DNA of 29,609 nucleotides from JAJFUB01 sp964622325 (GTDB lineage Bacteria; Armatimonadota; Zipacnadia; Zipacnadales; UBA11051): contig CAZUOJ010000041.1 of the NCBI GenBank assembly GCA_964622325.1, forward strand, positions 1-29,609. Reading direction: 5' to 3'. Shown here one piece after another: positions 16,815 to 25,136 of the stretch (positions are counted from its first letter, which is position 1; every line of letters begins with the position of its first letter). The notes under the pieces are model-generated. The model was not told the DNA's origin, searched no databases, and saw nothing but the letters and a program-made list of their open reading frames with translations. A program made the position numbers and the translations under genes.

Positions 16815-17294
16815 ATGGAGCCGTATTTGCGCGAATTTCGCTGGCGGACGGATCACGAGGCTGTCCTGAGTTTCCAAAAGGAAGTATATGAAACAAATTT
16901 CCCCGGCTTTCGGATGTCGCCGGTATTTTTGCGGGATTACGAACAGCAGCTCCGCCAGGCATTGCGTCATCCCAGCGAAAAATTATATGTCCTGGAGGAC
17001 GAGCAGGGCGTATGTGGCTTTTTGTGGCTGGCTTTAATCACAACAATGGTGGAGCCGCTAGTGGGCTATATTAAAAACATCTATGTGGCGCCGCGGCGGC
17101 GCGGCCAGGGCTATGCGAAGATGATGCTGGAAGAGGCAGAGCGCTGGTTCCGCGCGCGAGGCTGCGACAAGGCAGCCTTGGATGCCAGCGTCTGCAATGC
17201 GCGCGCAGTGGAGATATATTTGCAGGCGGGCTATCATATTGCCCGTTATCGGATGGAAAAAAATTTGCTCCCTACAGACGAAATGGAATTATAA
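16815..17294 (+). CDS. GNAT family N-acetyltransferase
   Basis: A 159-residue acetyltransferase. IKNIYVAPRRRGQGYAKMML is the beta4-alpha3 acetyl-CoA motif (RRRGQGYA). NARAVEIYLQAGY is the usual C-terminal signature of RimI-like members, so the target may be a protein or a small amine. The N-terminal 75 residues are helical and family-variable. GAGG lies 10 bases before ATG 16815. The TPR protein gene starts 17 bases after its stop, so the two are probably cotranscribed. It is unrelated in detail to the GNAT at 1901. Confidence 0.88.
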   Translation: MEPYLREFRWRTDHEAVLSFQKEVYETNFPGFRMSPVFLRDYEQQLRQALRHPSEKLYVLEDEQGVCGFLWLALITTMVEPLVGYIKNIYVAPRRRGQGYAKMMLEEAERWFRARGCDKAALDASVCNARAVEIYLQAGYHIARYRMEKNLLPTDEMEL

Positions 17295-17311
17295 ATCAGG
17301 CGGACGGGCAG

Positions 17312-18361
17312 ATGGAATTGTCTTCTGAGCAGCTGGCAGAAATTAGAGAGCTTATTGCCCGGGGAGAATTAGCGCAGGCGCAAAGGCTCGTGCAGGAAAA
17401 TCTGGCGCAATATCCCCATAGCGCCGCTCTGCATGCATTGATGGGGGATATCGCCGCAGCGCGCCGGCAGCCGCGGGAAGCTATTGACTGGTACGCACTG
17501 TCCCTGCGGCTAGAAGATAATCCTGAGGTACGCGCGCACATGCAGCAGCAACAGGAGCTGTTGGCTGCCGTCGTTTCCGAAGAAGAGCCCTCAGAGCCAG
17601 CTCTCACACGCCAGCGACTTGTATGGATGATTGTGGGCGGCTTTGTGGCTGTGGCGTTGATATTAACGGGCCTGGGGATTTTGGCAAGCCGCCGTCCCCC
17701 TTCTGAGCCGCGGCGGCCTTTCGCGGCGCCTGTGCGCCCGGCGGAGCAGCCCTTAATGGGGCCCGGCCGTGCGGCCAGTCCGCCGCCAGCGCTTGTTTCG
17801 CCCAGCCGTCCCCCGAGCGCGGCTTCCGTCCCTGCCCCAGCGCCTTCCGCCCGTGCAGCCGCGCCAGCGCCTTCAGTGCCCACTCCAGGCGGCAATGTGC
17901 TCATCACGCAAAGTCTGGAAGCGCCACTTTCCGATCGCGATCGCCTCCTGACGCAAGCCCTGTCAGGCGTCACTTGGCCCACGGGCGAAGCGTTGGGCTG
18001 GCGTGTCCAGGCCATCGTGGATGATTTTACAGGATATGCCATGATTACAGTGCAGACGCCGCGCAGCCTGCGGATGGCCGATGTGCCCGGCGTTATCATT
18101 GATATGGCGTATAAAATCGCTGTCGCCGCCATCCAGGCCGACCGTGGACTATTATCCCTTACTGTACGCATACTGATGCCTGTGGAAAGCGACGGCAAAA
18201 AAAAGATCTTGCTCGCCTTCCGCGGCAATACGACACGCGAACATCTGGAGTATTATCTCAAACGGGGGCAACAGCCCGATAGAAACACCATCTGGAATCA
18301 TATTTTCGCCACGACCTGGTGGAATCCCTCCATCTCCGCCGCCAGCCCAGAAACGCCCTGA
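17312..18361 (+). CDS. TPR - transmembrane - Pro/Ala-rich protein, unknown
   Basis: A 349-residue protein in three parts. Residues 5-85 are helical with a TPR-like pattern (ARGELAQAQRLVQENLAQYP, then ALMGDIAAARRQPREAIDWY). A single membrane helix is at 103-125. Residues 127-195 are a Pro/Ala/Ser linker. Residues 196-349 are a compact mixed domain (WRVQAIVDDFTGYAMITVQTP; IIDMAYKIAVAAIQ; LAFRGNT) I do not recognise. The TPR side is probably cytoplasmic and the C-terminal domain outside, a layout seen in envelope scaffold or secretion proteins; that is inference. The ribosome site is weak (GGCGGACGGGCAG). A 310-codon frame on the opposite strand is a shadow of the GC-rich linker. Confidence 0.78.
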   Translation: MELSSEQLAEIRELIARGELAQAQRLVQENLAQYPHSAALHALMGDIAAARRQPREAIDWYALSLRLEDNPEVRAHMQQQQELLAAVVSEEEPSEPALTRQRLVWMIVGGFVAVALILTGLGILASRRPPSEPRRPFAAPVRPAEQPLMGPGRAASPPPALVSPSRPPSAASVPAPAPSARAAAPAPSVPTPGGNVLITQSLEAPLSDRDRLLTQALSGVTWPTGEALGWRVQAIVDDFTGYAMITVQTPRSLRMADVPGVIIDMAYKIAVAAIQADRGLLSLTVRILMPVESDGKKKILLAFRGNTTREHLEYYLKRGQQPDRNTIWNHIFATTWWNPSISAASPETP

Positions 18362-18706
18362 ACGCGTACGGCCTGAAGCTGCCGCCTGCGGCTCGCGGGG
18401 AGTCGGGGGAGCGCAAGATTCCAGACTCATTCCCATTTTAAATGGCATATCTCTCTTGGACGCTTTTTCTCTGCGCTGAAAACATTGGCCATTATGGAAT
18501 AGGAATTGCCAAAAAACGCCAGCGCAGGCTCTTTGCCTGCGCTGCATTTGTTTTGTCCATAAAAGTTCTGTGAAGAAATCAGGCGTTGCTGTCGCTGAGG
18601 AAGAAATTTCTGCTTCTCGCAAAATTTTATTTTTCAGGATTATAAAGAAAAGGCCACGCCCTTACATTCTTTGGCCCCAGCTTAATCGCGCTTAATCGCT
18701 GGCTTT
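18362..18706. other. Convergent spacer containing a bidirectional terminator
   Basis: 345 bases between the convergent TPR and prepilin-like genes. Apart from the hairpin at 18520-18544 I find no ORF with a ribosome site and no recognisable RNA gene. Confidence 0.5.
18514..18555. terminator. Bidirectional Rho-independent terminator
   Basis: CAGCGCAGGC (18520-18529) and GCCTGCGCTG (18535-18544) form a perfect ten-base-pair stem with a TCTTT loop. On the plus strand a T-rich CATTTGTTTT follows. On the minus strand GGCGTTTTTT follows. It sits between convergent genes and probably serves both, although it is about 160 bases from each stop. Confidence 0.8.
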
Positions 18707-19252
18707 TTACTCGCCTCGATAATCTACCGCCTGTGTGATGAGCTTGGGGATGGCGGAAGCAGGGACCCATTTTACATGTCCATCACAATATAGCACATTG
18801 CAGCCGCCCAAATGCGCCGGCGGCACCTGATCCGTCACTGCATTCACATCCATTAACAGCCATGTGTTTGCCGGATCAGAAATGCCATCCAGATTGCGAT
18901 TGCACAGCTTGTCGTTGTAAAGATAACAAATGCCCCGCTGCTTAATTTCCTCGGGCGCCGCCGGACAAATGAACAATTGCTTGGGCACGCCCTGCCGCGC
19001 CATAATGTTGGCTAAATTGAATTGCTCGCGATAGGGATGATTGTCGGGGGGATAAAACCAGGCGCGCGGCAGCGGCTCATCATTCATTGCCATCATTTGA
19101 AAAGCCATATAAATCTGCCGCAATTGATTAAAACACGCCACTTGATGTGCCTTGCTGGTCACGCCCGTAAAACTGTCGCCGCCCAGCGCTGTCAAGATTC
19201 CTGTGACCAGCAGCACTTCGACAGTCGTAAAGCCCCGCTTGCTGATGCGCAT
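18707..19252 (-). CDS. Type II secretion/pilin-like prepilin with H-X9-DG motif
   Basis: A 181-residue protein with a class III signal: MRISKRG then Phe at +1 and Glu at +5 (FTTVEVLLV), so a prepilin peptidase should cut after Gly7. The C-terminal HLGGCNVLYCDG is the H-X9-DG signature (often annotated DUF1559/SBP_bac_10) common in planctomycete-like, Verrucomicrobia and Lentisphaerota genomes. GAGGAGG lies 8 bases before ATG 19252; a GTG at 19261 is too close to it. Odd feature: the hydrophobic helix breaks early at ALGGDSFTG, where relatives usually continue AILAALLLPAL. It stands alone, without secretion genes nearby, as is usual for these expanded families. Its role is unknown. Confidence 0.87.
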   Translation of the reverse strand: MRISKRGFTTVEVLLVTGILTALGGDSFTGVTSKAHQVACFNQLRQIYMAFQMMAMNDEPLPRAWFYPPDNHPYREQFNLANIMARQGVPKQLFICPAAPEEIKQRGICYLYNDKLCNRNLDGISDPANTWLLMDVNAVTDQVPPAHLGGCNVLYCDGHVKWVPASAIPKLITQAVDYRGE

Positions 19253-19509
19253 AAAGAGCACCTCCTCGGGGATTTTATATAAATATTTGACAATTTGAGG
19301 CTACTTTAAGTTCGCATGTGTGTCAAGAGAAAGGAGGGCTTTTATTGAAACTTTAATTTTTTCTGATTTTCTGTTTCCGGTGTAAACAGGCCAGGAGCTT
19401 TATACTAAAATATTATGCAGAGCCGCAAAATGAGAGCGCTTTCTCCATTGTGAAGGAATTTTGTCCGAAAAAAACGAAATTTATTTATATAATATTTTCC
19501 AGGAAAGAC

Positions 19510-21186
19510 ATGACGAAGCTTGTTGTTCTGACTGGCGACTTGCAGGGCACTGTATTTACGCTTAACAAGCCCGTGATAACTTTGGGGCGCCGCGCGGACA
19601 ACGATATCGCCCTGACAACAGACTTGCGCGTCTCGCGCTTCCACGCGCAATTGCAGCAGCGCGGCTCCGAATGGATTCTGGAGGATCTGGGGAGTGCCAA
19701 TGGCACCTTTGTGGGCCAGCGCCGCATCCATGGCCCCACTGTGCTGCGGCCTGGCGATCGTTTTCGGCTCGGACGCACCTGGCTCGCGCTGATGTCCGAG
19801 CCTGTGCCCACTTCCGAGGCCGAAGCCCGGCGCCGGGTGCAGCTTGAGGCAAGCACTTCTTTTGCTGCGGCGGCGGAGAGGCTGCCCGCGCCCGAAAGCC
19901 TTGTCCACTCCACGAGCCTGGATGCCCCGCGGGCCTCCCTTGATGCTGCCACCGCCCGCCGCTGGCTGGATGTGCTCAGCCATGTGAGCGAAGCCTTGGC
20001 CTCCACGCTGAATCTCGCCCAGCTTCTGGACATCATCATTGATAATGTGATGGCGGTTATGCCTGCCGACACGGGCTGCATATTTCTCGTGGATCGCAAG
20101 ACAGGAGAATTCCTGCCCAAAGCGTTCCGCCAGCGGGCGCCAGCTGCCCAAGATGCCCCTGTCATCGTCTCCCGGCATATTCTGGAATACGCCATCAATG
20201 AGCGCAAGGCTTTATTGACGGCGGATGCCATGCATGACGATCGCTTTGGCGATAGCGACAGCGTGCATGACTTACAGCTCCATTCGACCTTGTGTGCGCC
20301 TCTCTTTCATGGCGAAGAAGCACTGGGCGCTATTTTCCTGGAGTCGCGCTCGGCGCCCGGAGCCTTTAGCGTGCAGGATTTGGAAATGCTGCGCACGATT
20401 GCTGGCCAGGCGGCGATGGCGATTGAAAATGCGCGCTTATACACTGATGTGCGTCAGGCACTGGAAACGCTACAACAAACACAGGAGCAGCTTTTGCGCA
20501 GCGAGCGGCTTTCCACAATCGGCGCCATTACGGCCAGCATCGCCCATGATATGGCGAACATCGTCACGCCGCTCAAGCCGCTGCTGAACTTAGTTCTCCA
20601 GGATCATTCGCAGGCGCAAAATGAGGAGCTTGTAGAAGCGCTCCGGAGGCAGATGGATCGGCTAACGGCGCTGTTGGAGCGCTTGCTCTCCTTCTCCAAA
20701 GGCGAGCTGCGCTTGGAAGCTGTCCAGATCAATGAGCTATTGCCCAAGACGCTTTCCTTAATCCGCAGCGAAATTCATCATCGCAATGTAGAAGTTGTGT
20801 TGCAGTTGGACGAGCAGCTTCCTCCTGTAATGGGCGATGCGGCGCAACTGGATCGTGTCTTTTTAAATATCTGTTTGAATGCCCTGGAAGCCATGGAAGA
20901 AATGCCTCCCGAAAAAGAACGCAAATTGACGATTACAACACAGCGGGACGGCGAAGAAATCGCGATTAGCTTTGCCGATACGGGGCCTAGCATCCCTGTG
21001 GATAGGCAGGAAAAGCTCTTTGAGCCGCTTTTCACCACTAAAGAAACAGGCACGGGATTGGGCCTGTATTCCTGCAAGCGCATTGTGGAAGAACATCATG
21101 GGACGATAGAAGTGGATTCGATTGAGGGAGCTGGGGCGACATTTACCGTGCGCTTGCCCGCCCACGCGAACAAAGAACAACAATAA
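19510..21186 (+). CDS. FHA-GAF sensor histidine kinase
   Basis: A 558-residue soluble kinase without membrane segments. FHA domain at about 4-94 (LGRR, VSRFH, SANGTF), which binds phosphothreonine peptides. GAF domain at about 152-308. A coiled segment leads to the dimerisation domain with phospho-acceptor His346 in SIAHDMAN. The ATPase domain, about 410-550, has an N box (NICLNALEAM), an F box (FEPLFTT) and a G2 box (GTGLGL). The G1 box reads DTGPSIP, where the usual second Gly of DxGxG is Ser. AGGAAAG lies just before ATG 19510. No response regulator is adjacent, so the partner is elsewhere. An FHA front end suggests input from a Ser/Thr kinase (inference). Confidence 0.92.
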   Translation: MTKLVVLTGDLQGTVFTLNKPVITLGRRADNDIALTTDLRVSRFHAQLQQRGSEWILEDLGSANGTFVGQRRIHGPTVLRPGDRFRLGRTWLALMSEPVPTSEAEARRRVQLEASTSFAAAAERLPAPESLVHSTSLDAPRASLDAATARRWLDVLSHVSEALASTLNLAQLLDIIIDNVMAVMPADTGCIFLVDRKTGEFLPKAFRQRAPAAQDAPVIVSRHILEYAINERKALLTADAMHDDRFGDSDSVHDLQLHSTLCAPLFHGEEALGAIFLESRSAPGAFSVQDLEMLRTIAGQAAMAIENARLYTDVRQALETLQQTQEQLLRSERLSTIGAITASIAHDMANIVTPLKPLLNLVLQDHSQAQNEELVEALRRQMDRLTALLERLLSFSKGELRLEAVQINELLPKTLSLIRSEIHHRNVEVVLQLDEQLPPVMGDAAQLDRVFLNICLNALEAMEEMPPEKERKLTITTQRDGEEIAISFADTGPSIPVDRQEKLFEPLFTTKETGTGLGLYSCKRIVEEHHGTIEVDSIEGAGATFTVRLPAHANKEQQ

Positions 21187-21271
21187 CTTAATATCCCCCA
21201 AAAAAGCAGCTTCGTTATCCTGGCGTTCAAATAAACAGCAGCTATCGCTTATCTAGACGACATGCGCGGCT

Positions 21272-22384
21272 TTACAGACAGGGCGGCGCGGCAAAACGGA
21301 ATCGTTGCGTTCCAGCGGCTACATGGCCCACGATATATACATCTTGGCCGCGCGCGGACAAAAAAGCCCGGAATTGTTCCGCTTCATTTTCAGCCACAAT
21401 CAGCGCCATGCCCATTCCCATATTGAATGTATGATACATTTCTTCTGGCGCAATCTGTCCACGTCGGGCAATTAATTGAAAGATAGGAAGCACAGGCACA
21501 GAGGCGGGATGGCACACAGCACATAGGCCTTCGGGAATCGTCCGCGCAATATTATCAGGCCAGCCGCCTCCTGTAATATGCGCCATTCCATGAGGCCGCA
21601 ATCCCGCTTGCAGCATTGCCACGATGTCTGGACAGTACAAACGTGTAGGCTCCAGCAATTCCTCGCCCAGCGTGCGCCCTAATTCCGGGATGTATTCTTG
21701 TAAAAGCGAACATAGCGCCGTGCATTCCCTATTTTGTCCGGGCTGTGCGGGCATTTTCTCAGCGTCCGCCCCAGAAGAGGCCTGAGCAGGCGTGAGCAGC
21801 ACTTTTCGGGCCAGAGAATAGCCGTTGCTATGCAAGCCTGAAGCGCCTAAGCCTAAAATCACATCGCCTTCTCGTACAGCGGAGCCATCGATAATCTCCC
21901 TTTTTTCCACGACGCCCACAGCAAATCCCGCCAGATCATATTCCCCTTCGCGATAGAAGCCGGGCAATTCCGCCGTCTCGCCGCCGATTAAAGCACAGCC
22001 TGCTTTCTCGCAGGCTGCGGCAATGCCCTTAATCACTGCTGCCCCCACTTCCGGGCGCAGCTTTCCTGTGGCGAAATAATCCAGAAAAAACAAAGGCTGC
22101 GCTCCGTGTACAACAATATCATCCACACACATCGCCACAAGATCCTGTCCAATTGTGTCATGTTTATCCAGCGCGAAAGCGATTTTCAGCTTTGTCCCTA
22201 CGCCATCTGTTCCGGCGACAAGAACAGGCTCGCGATAGCCCGTTAAAGCGTATAAGCCCCCAAAATCGGCTAATGTTGACAGCACATTAGCATTATGTGT
22301 CCGGCGAATGACTGTTTGGGCTTCGGCTAACATCTTCTCCGCCGCCTGTATGTCTACGCCGGCAGATTTGTATGTTTCTGCCAT
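21272..22384 (-). CDS. purM: Phosphoribosylformylglycinamidine cyclo-ligase (AIR synthetase)
   Basis: A 370-residue enzyme of purine synthesis that closes the imidazole ring of FGAM using ATP to give AIR in the cytoplasm. Clear family blocks: GTDGVGTKLKIA, IGQDLVAMCVDDI, IGGETAELPGFY, GLGASGLHSNGYSL, and HITGGGWPDNIART near the C-terminus, followed by FNMGMGM. A stretch after the LARKVLL block (SSGADAEKMPAQPGQNREC) is longer than in E. coli PurM and probably a surface loop. GGAGG lies 6 bases before ATG 22384. It is the last of four minus-strand genes; no other pur gene is near. Confidence 0.96.
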   Translation of the reverse strand: MAETYKSAGVDIQAAEKMLAEAQTVIRRTHNANVLSTLADFGGLYALTGYREPVLVAGTDGVGTKLKIAFALDKHDTIGQDLVAMCVDDIVVHGAQPLFFLDYFATGKLRPEVGAAVIKGIAAACEKAGCALIGGETAELPGFYREGEYDLAGFAVGVVEKREIIDGSAVREGDVILGLGASGLHSNGYSLARKVLLTPAQASSGADAEKMPAQPGQNRECTALCSLLQEYIPELGRTLGEELLEPTRLYCPDIVAMLQAGLRPHGMAHITGGGWPDNIARTIPEGLCAVCHPASVPVLPIFQLIARRGQIAPEEMYHTFNMGMGMALIVAENEAEQFRAFLSARGQDVYIVGHVAAGTQRFRFAAPPCL

Positions 22385-22510
22385 TTTGGGCCTCCAGAAA
22401 AAGAATCCGTGTTTTTTCGCTCAATTTGCCTTCTCAATACAAACAATTTTTTCAGGATTACGACAAGCACAAAATCAGAGAAGATTGCCGCTCATTATGC
22501 TTGCATAAAA

Positions 22511-22861
22511 TCAACATGTGAGATGCAGCGCGGCCGCCACGTCTTTGCCCTGGGCGCGCAGATCAACAAAATGTTTCAAGGCCTTTTCTGTGGGCATGGG
22601 ACGCCCATCCACGCCCTGCTGGGCCAATTTTTCCAGCACATCGTCGGGCACCTCCATCACGCCCATCTGGCCTGTGCCGATGATTAAAATGCGCGGCGGA
22701 GGGGACATAATTTCTTTTAAGTCCTTGAAAGAGAGCCGATGTCCGTGCTCACGCTTCCAGGGACATAGCACTGTATCGCCATAAATAATGACATCTTTCC
22801 GATAGCTTTTGCCCTGCCAGCGCAAATGCCCAAAGCTGTATTCATAATCCTCGCAGCCCAT
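22511..22861 (-). CDS. Mth938-like domain protein (DUF498)
   Basis: A 116-residue protein. FGHLRWQGKSYRKDVIIYGD, RILIIGTGQMG and the very C-terminal AAALHLTC match the Mth938/DUF498 fold. Homologues exist from archaea to man (AAMDC/NDUFAF3-like); a molecular function in bacteria is not established. GGAAGGAGG lies 7 bases before ATG 22861. The frame stays open to 22924 but has no good ribosome site there. It lies between rfbB (76 bases upstream) and purM (126 bases downstream) on the same strand. Confidence 0.9.
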   Translation of the reverse strand: MGCEDYEYSFGHLRWQGKSYRKDVIIYGDTVLCPWKREHGHRLSFKDLKEIMSPPPRILIIGTGQMGVMEVPDDVLEKLAQQGVDGRPMPTEKALKHFVDLRAQGKDVAAALHLTC

Positions 22862-22937
22862 ATCTTCGCCTCCTTCCGCTCTGGCATTAAGCCAGCCTTG
22901 AGGCAACAAATTTTGTTGCTCCAAAGAACACTTTAGA

Positions 22938-23933
22938 TTAGCGATTGCGATACCAATTATTTATAAAATCGCGTCCGCGGGCGAGGCTTGCTTCCAGCCA
23001 ATCCTGATGGGAAACGAACCAGCGAATTGTTTCCCGCAATCCTGCCTCCCATTCTATTTGCGGGGCCCAGCCGAGCGCCCTTAATTTGGCCTCATCTAAG
23101 GGATAACGAATATCATGTCCGGGACGATCCGCCACAAATTTGATAAGGCTCTCGGGCTTGCCCAGCTCATCCAGAATAATTCGCACAACTTCTAAGTTCT
23201 CGCGCTCATTGCCTCCCACTATGTTATACACTTCTCCTGTCTGGCCATGCGCAATCAGCCACTCCACAGCGCGACAATGATCGTACACATGCAGCCAATC
23301 TCGCATTTGTCGGCCATCCCCATATACAGGCAAGGGCTCATTATGCAAGGCCCGCCAGACAAAAAAGGGAATGAGCTTCTCCGGATACTGATAAGGCCCA
23401 TATGTATTTGTGGGGCGTGTGATTATGACAGGCACATGATATGTCACATAATAGGCATAGGCGAGCCGTTCGCCGCCAGCTTTTGTGGCAGCGTAGGGAT
23501 TGCGCGGCTTCAGAGGCGCTTCCTCGGAAAATCGCTGTGTGGAGGATGACCCGTAGACTTCATCTGTGGAAACATGGATAAAACATTGTAAGGGCTTGTC
23601 CCGACAAGCTTCTAACAAGCGAAATGTGCCTTCCACATTAGTCCGCACGGCAGCTTCAGCAGATTGTATGGAACGATCGACATGACTTTCGGCTGCAAAA
23701 TGGACGAGGATGTCTATATCTTTTACAGCTTGGGCAACAGCTTTGGGATCACATATATCGCCCTGCTGGAATTCCAGGCGCGGATCTGCCCAAACATCCT
23801 GTAAATTGTCCAGACTCCCCGCGTATGTCAGCTTATCCAATACGCGGATCTGACAATCTGGATGCTGGGCGAGCACATGGCGGACATAATTGCAGCCAAT
23901 GAAGCCAGCCCCTCCTGTAACAAGATAACGCAT
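22938..23933 (-). CDS. rfbB: dTDP-glucose 4,6-dehydratase
   Basis: A 331-residue extended short-chain dehydrogenase, probably converting dTDP-glucose to dTDP-4-keto-6-deoxyglucose with NAD+ in the cytoplasm. NAD motif TGGAGFIG at 6-13; DKLTYAGSLDNL is typical of RmlB. The active-site Thr123-Asp124-Glu125 lies in STDEVYGS. Tyr147 and Lys151 form YxxxK (YAATK). The Asp-Glu pair after Thr is the mark of dehydratases against epimerases. GGAGG lies 10 bases before ATG 23933. rfbA, rfbC and rfbD are not adjacent; the nucleotidyltransferase at 10651 might supply the substrate. It follows the MBL gene by 53 bases, so the two probably share a transcript. Confidence 0.93.
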   Translation of the reverse strand: MRYLVTGGAGFIGCNYVRHVLAQHPDCQIRVLDKLTYAGSLDNLQDVWADPRLEFQQGDICDPKAVAQAVKDIDILVHFAAESHVDRSIQSAEAAVRTNVEGTFRLLEACRDKPLQCFIHVSTDEVYGSSSTQRFSEEAPLKPRNPYAATKAGGERLAYAYYVTYHVPVIITRPTNTYGPYQYPEKLIPFFVWRALHNEPLPVYGDGRQMRDWLHVYDHCRAVEWLIAHGQTGEVYNIVGGNERENLEVVRIILDELGKPESLIKFVADRPGHDIRYPLDEAKLRALGWAPQIEWEAGLRETIRWFVSHQDWLEASLARGRDFINNWYRNR

Positions 23934-23986
23934 AAGCCTTTTGCCTCCGTAAAACGCTGATGAGCGCTCTTTGTTTTTTCAACGCT

Positions 23987-24907
23987 TCAATCTGCCCTTG
24001 CCTGTTCCTTTGGGCCTGCTTCATTTTCACATTTTACAGAAAATTCCTCGCCGTCAGAAGCGACAGAAATTGTTCCATCACGCCCTGTGATGTAAACATC
24101 GGCGCCGATAGCGGAAAAGGCGGATGCGGCTGTGCAGCTTTCTAGCCAGCGGGCAAAAAGGCTAACAAGCACAAGCCGGGGCTGTGTGGCGACAACGAAA
24201 TCGGGATGTGTGTGCAGCCCATGGCCTGGCGCCATTAAAATGTCACATTTCAATTTTGGAGCAGGGACAAAGGGCAAAAGATGCCGCGCCTGATCTTCTT
24301 TTTCAATGTCGCCTGGGAAAAGGAAGACAACATTTTTGTGGATGATACGGAGCATCAATGAATTGCTGTTCAGCATATAATGTGCGGGCGGATTCCAATT
24401 TTCATGCGAGCCGGCGCCCGGATCCCAGAAGAATTCTGCAGGCGGCGAAATGATTTCTGCCTCTAGTTCCGGATCCAGACATACACGCTGTCCCGCCTGG
24501 ACAGCCAAATAGCCGCCTGGACGCCGCTGAAAAATTTCTCGCAAGCGTTGATAACATGACAATTCTTCTTGATAATGTGCGTCTATCTCGCCCGAAAATA
24601 CATAGCCATTATCAATTAGCGTGCGAATGGGAAGATGTTCCACAAGCCACAAAAGCCCTCCAAAATGATCGTAATGCGCATGGCTGATAATAACGCCATC
24701 TATCTCTTTTATGCCGCGAGCTATCAAAAACGGGGCAATCAAATCACGGCCGCTATTATGGCCGCCGGCCCAATCCCTGCCTTCTGGATAGCCGCTGCCT
24801 GTATCATATAAAAATGTGCGTCCTCGCGGCGTTTGGAGCACAAGCGCCAGCCCCACGCCATGCCCTACATCCGGCACATTGAGCATTGTCAGGACAAATG
24901 GCTTCAT
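23987..24907 (-). CDS. Metallo-beta-lactamase-fold hydrolase, ComEC C-terminal-like
   Basis: A 306-residue cytoplasmic protein (no signal peptide). SHAHYDHFGG supplies the metal-binding H76-x-H78-x-D80-H81; FLFPGDIE and APGHG supply the later Asp and His. The opening MLNVPDVGHGVGLALVLQTP, then FLYDTG, resembles the LNVGQGDA start of ComEC/Rec2 C-terminal hydrolase domains, but the membrane competence domain is absent. Related free-standing proteins are probable phosphodiesterases or nucleases with unknown targets. GAGGG lies 6 bases before ATG 24907. It is the first gene of the minus-strand group that continues through rfbB to purM. Confidence 0.87.
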   Translation of the reverse strand: MKPFVLTMLNVPDVGHGVGLALVLQTPRGRTFLYDTGSGYPEGRDWAGGHNSGRDLIAPFLIARGIKEIDGVIISHAHYDHFGGLLWLVEHLPIRTLIDNGYVFSGEIDAHYQEELSCYQRLREIFQRRPGGYLAVQAGQRVCLDPELEAEIISPPAEFFWDPGAGSHENWNPPAHYMLNSNSLMLRIIHKNVVFLFPGDIEKEDQARHLLPFVPAPKLKCDILMAPGHGLHTHPDFVVATQPRLVLVSLFARWLESCTAASAFSAIGADVYITGRDGTISVASDGEEFSVKCENEAGPKEQARAD

Positions 24908-25136
24908 CTTTTTCCCTCATTTTGCGCTTTAGGGCTTTGTAATTTTGATTTCCTCCTTTATTGATAAATTTCTTTCAATGTGTTGTAGCCGATTGTTCAC
25001 AATAAATTGCAATTTCGCCAGCTATTCGTCCAGCCTCTTTATCTAATCCTTATTGCGCTTTTAAAGCAGGATGTGTTTGAAAAGCAAAAGAAGATTGTTT
25101 TATTCGAATATGGCATGCTTTGCGCAGGAGGAGCTT
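24908..25136. promoter_or_regulatory. Divergent intergenic region with two adjacent palindromes
   Basis: 229 bases between divergent genes, so promoters in both directions are expected. ATTGTTCACAAT (24992-25003, five-base arms around TC) is immediately followed by the perfect 12-base palindrome AAATTGCAATTT (25004-25015). These could be operator half-sites. On the minus strand AAAGGAGG (about 24953-24960) has no usable start codon behind it. No convincing -35/-10 pair was seen. Confidence 0.3.

Noticed and set aside
17296..18228. 310-codon open frame on the minus strand
   Set aside because: It is the reverse of the TPR-TM-Pro-rich gene. It has Ser/Arg/Gly-rich low complexity, no ribosome site and no family likeness; GC-rich linker codons make the opposite strand open.
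19461..19493. TTGTCC and TATAAT upstream of the histidine kinase
   Set aside because: The spacer is 21 bases, too long for a normal sigma70 promoter; the region is simply AT-rich.
19405..20231. Two long minus-strand frames (about 250 codons each)
   Set aside because: Both lie opposite the FHA-GAF kinase, whose domains are unmistakable. Their products have biased composition and no recognisable motif.
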